In this document: piece after piece, positions 5,741-5,796 of the stretch
Numbering within the stretch: position 1 is the stretch's first letter
Layout: each line of letters starts with the position of its first letter
Assembly: GCA_017515945.1 (NCBI GenBank)
Contig: JAFWDX010000106.1
Coordinates: 1-5,796 of the forward strand
Length of the DNA: 5,796 nt
Direction of reading: 5' to 3'
Origin: Blautia sp.
GTDB lineage: Bacteria > Bacillota > Clostridia > Lachnospirales > Lachnospiraceae
The notes under the pieces: generated by a model
Seen by the model: the letters and a program-made list of their open reading frames with translations, nothing else
Database searches by the model: none
What the model was told of the DNA's origin: nothing
Translations under genes and position numbers: made by a program

Positions 5741-5796
5741 CTGGGGCGGGTTCGGCGTCACGGGGCCGGGTTCGGCGTCACGGGGCGGGTTCGGCG
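5741..5796. repeat. GC-rich tandem repeat, about 2.8 units, cut by the window end
   Basis: Units begin at 5741, 5761 and 5781 and share the core CGGGTTCGGCGTCA, with small indels in the G/C run before it (GGGGCGGG, GGGGCCGGG, GGGGCGGG); the third unit is cut at 5796. The array starts four bases after the stop of the second ABC gene and is far richer in G and C than the genes. On the + strand it has six runs of three or four G. It probably continues beyond the window. Confidence 0.85.

Overview
The window reads as part of a Gram-positive anaerobe chromosome, most likely Lachnospiraceae or related Clostridia. The grounds are the protein style (an IlvN and a heterodimeric ABC exporter pair of a type I associate with that group), strong AGGAGG-type ribosome binding sites, moderate GC content by eye, and short hairpin repeats between genes. 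No lineage marker such as rRNA is present, so the placement is inference.

All five genes are on the + strand. In order they are: the acetolactate synthase regulatory subunit (ilvN, 66-575); a ten-helix DMT/EamA-family transporter (715-1620); acylphosphatase (acyP, 1715-1984); and two ABC exporter half-transporters (2022-3809 and 3802-5736) that overlap by 8 bp and almost certainly form one heterodimer. Gaps are short (139, 94, 37 and -8 bp), so co-transcription is plausible. No promoter or convincing intrinsic terminator can be pointed to. Only the two ABC genes are clearly functional partners.

The most interesting structure lies between genes. A hairpin repeat with 8-9 bp arms and an 18-nt loop occurs three times (1-31 inverted and cut by the window edge, 666-699, 1654-1689), each time just upstream of a gene start. 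The middle copy forms the right end of a ~127-bp element (573-699). Its ends are imperfect inverted repeats, it carries two further hairpins, and it is bracketed by a perfect 12-bp direct repeat (564-575 and 700-711). The left copy of that direct repeat holds the last codons and stop of ilvN; the right copy holds the Shine-Dalgarno of the transporter gene. Removing the insert restores a very tight ilvN-transporter junction. This looks like a MITE-like insertion whose target duplication left both neighbouring genes intact.

The ABC pair shows textbook asymmetry. The first subunit has Ala in Walker A, Asp for the catalytic Glu, and Gln for the switch His. The second has LSQGQ in its signature. 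All four changes fall on the same composite ATP site. Right after the last stop codon a GC-rich ~20-bp tandem repeat starts and runs off the window end.
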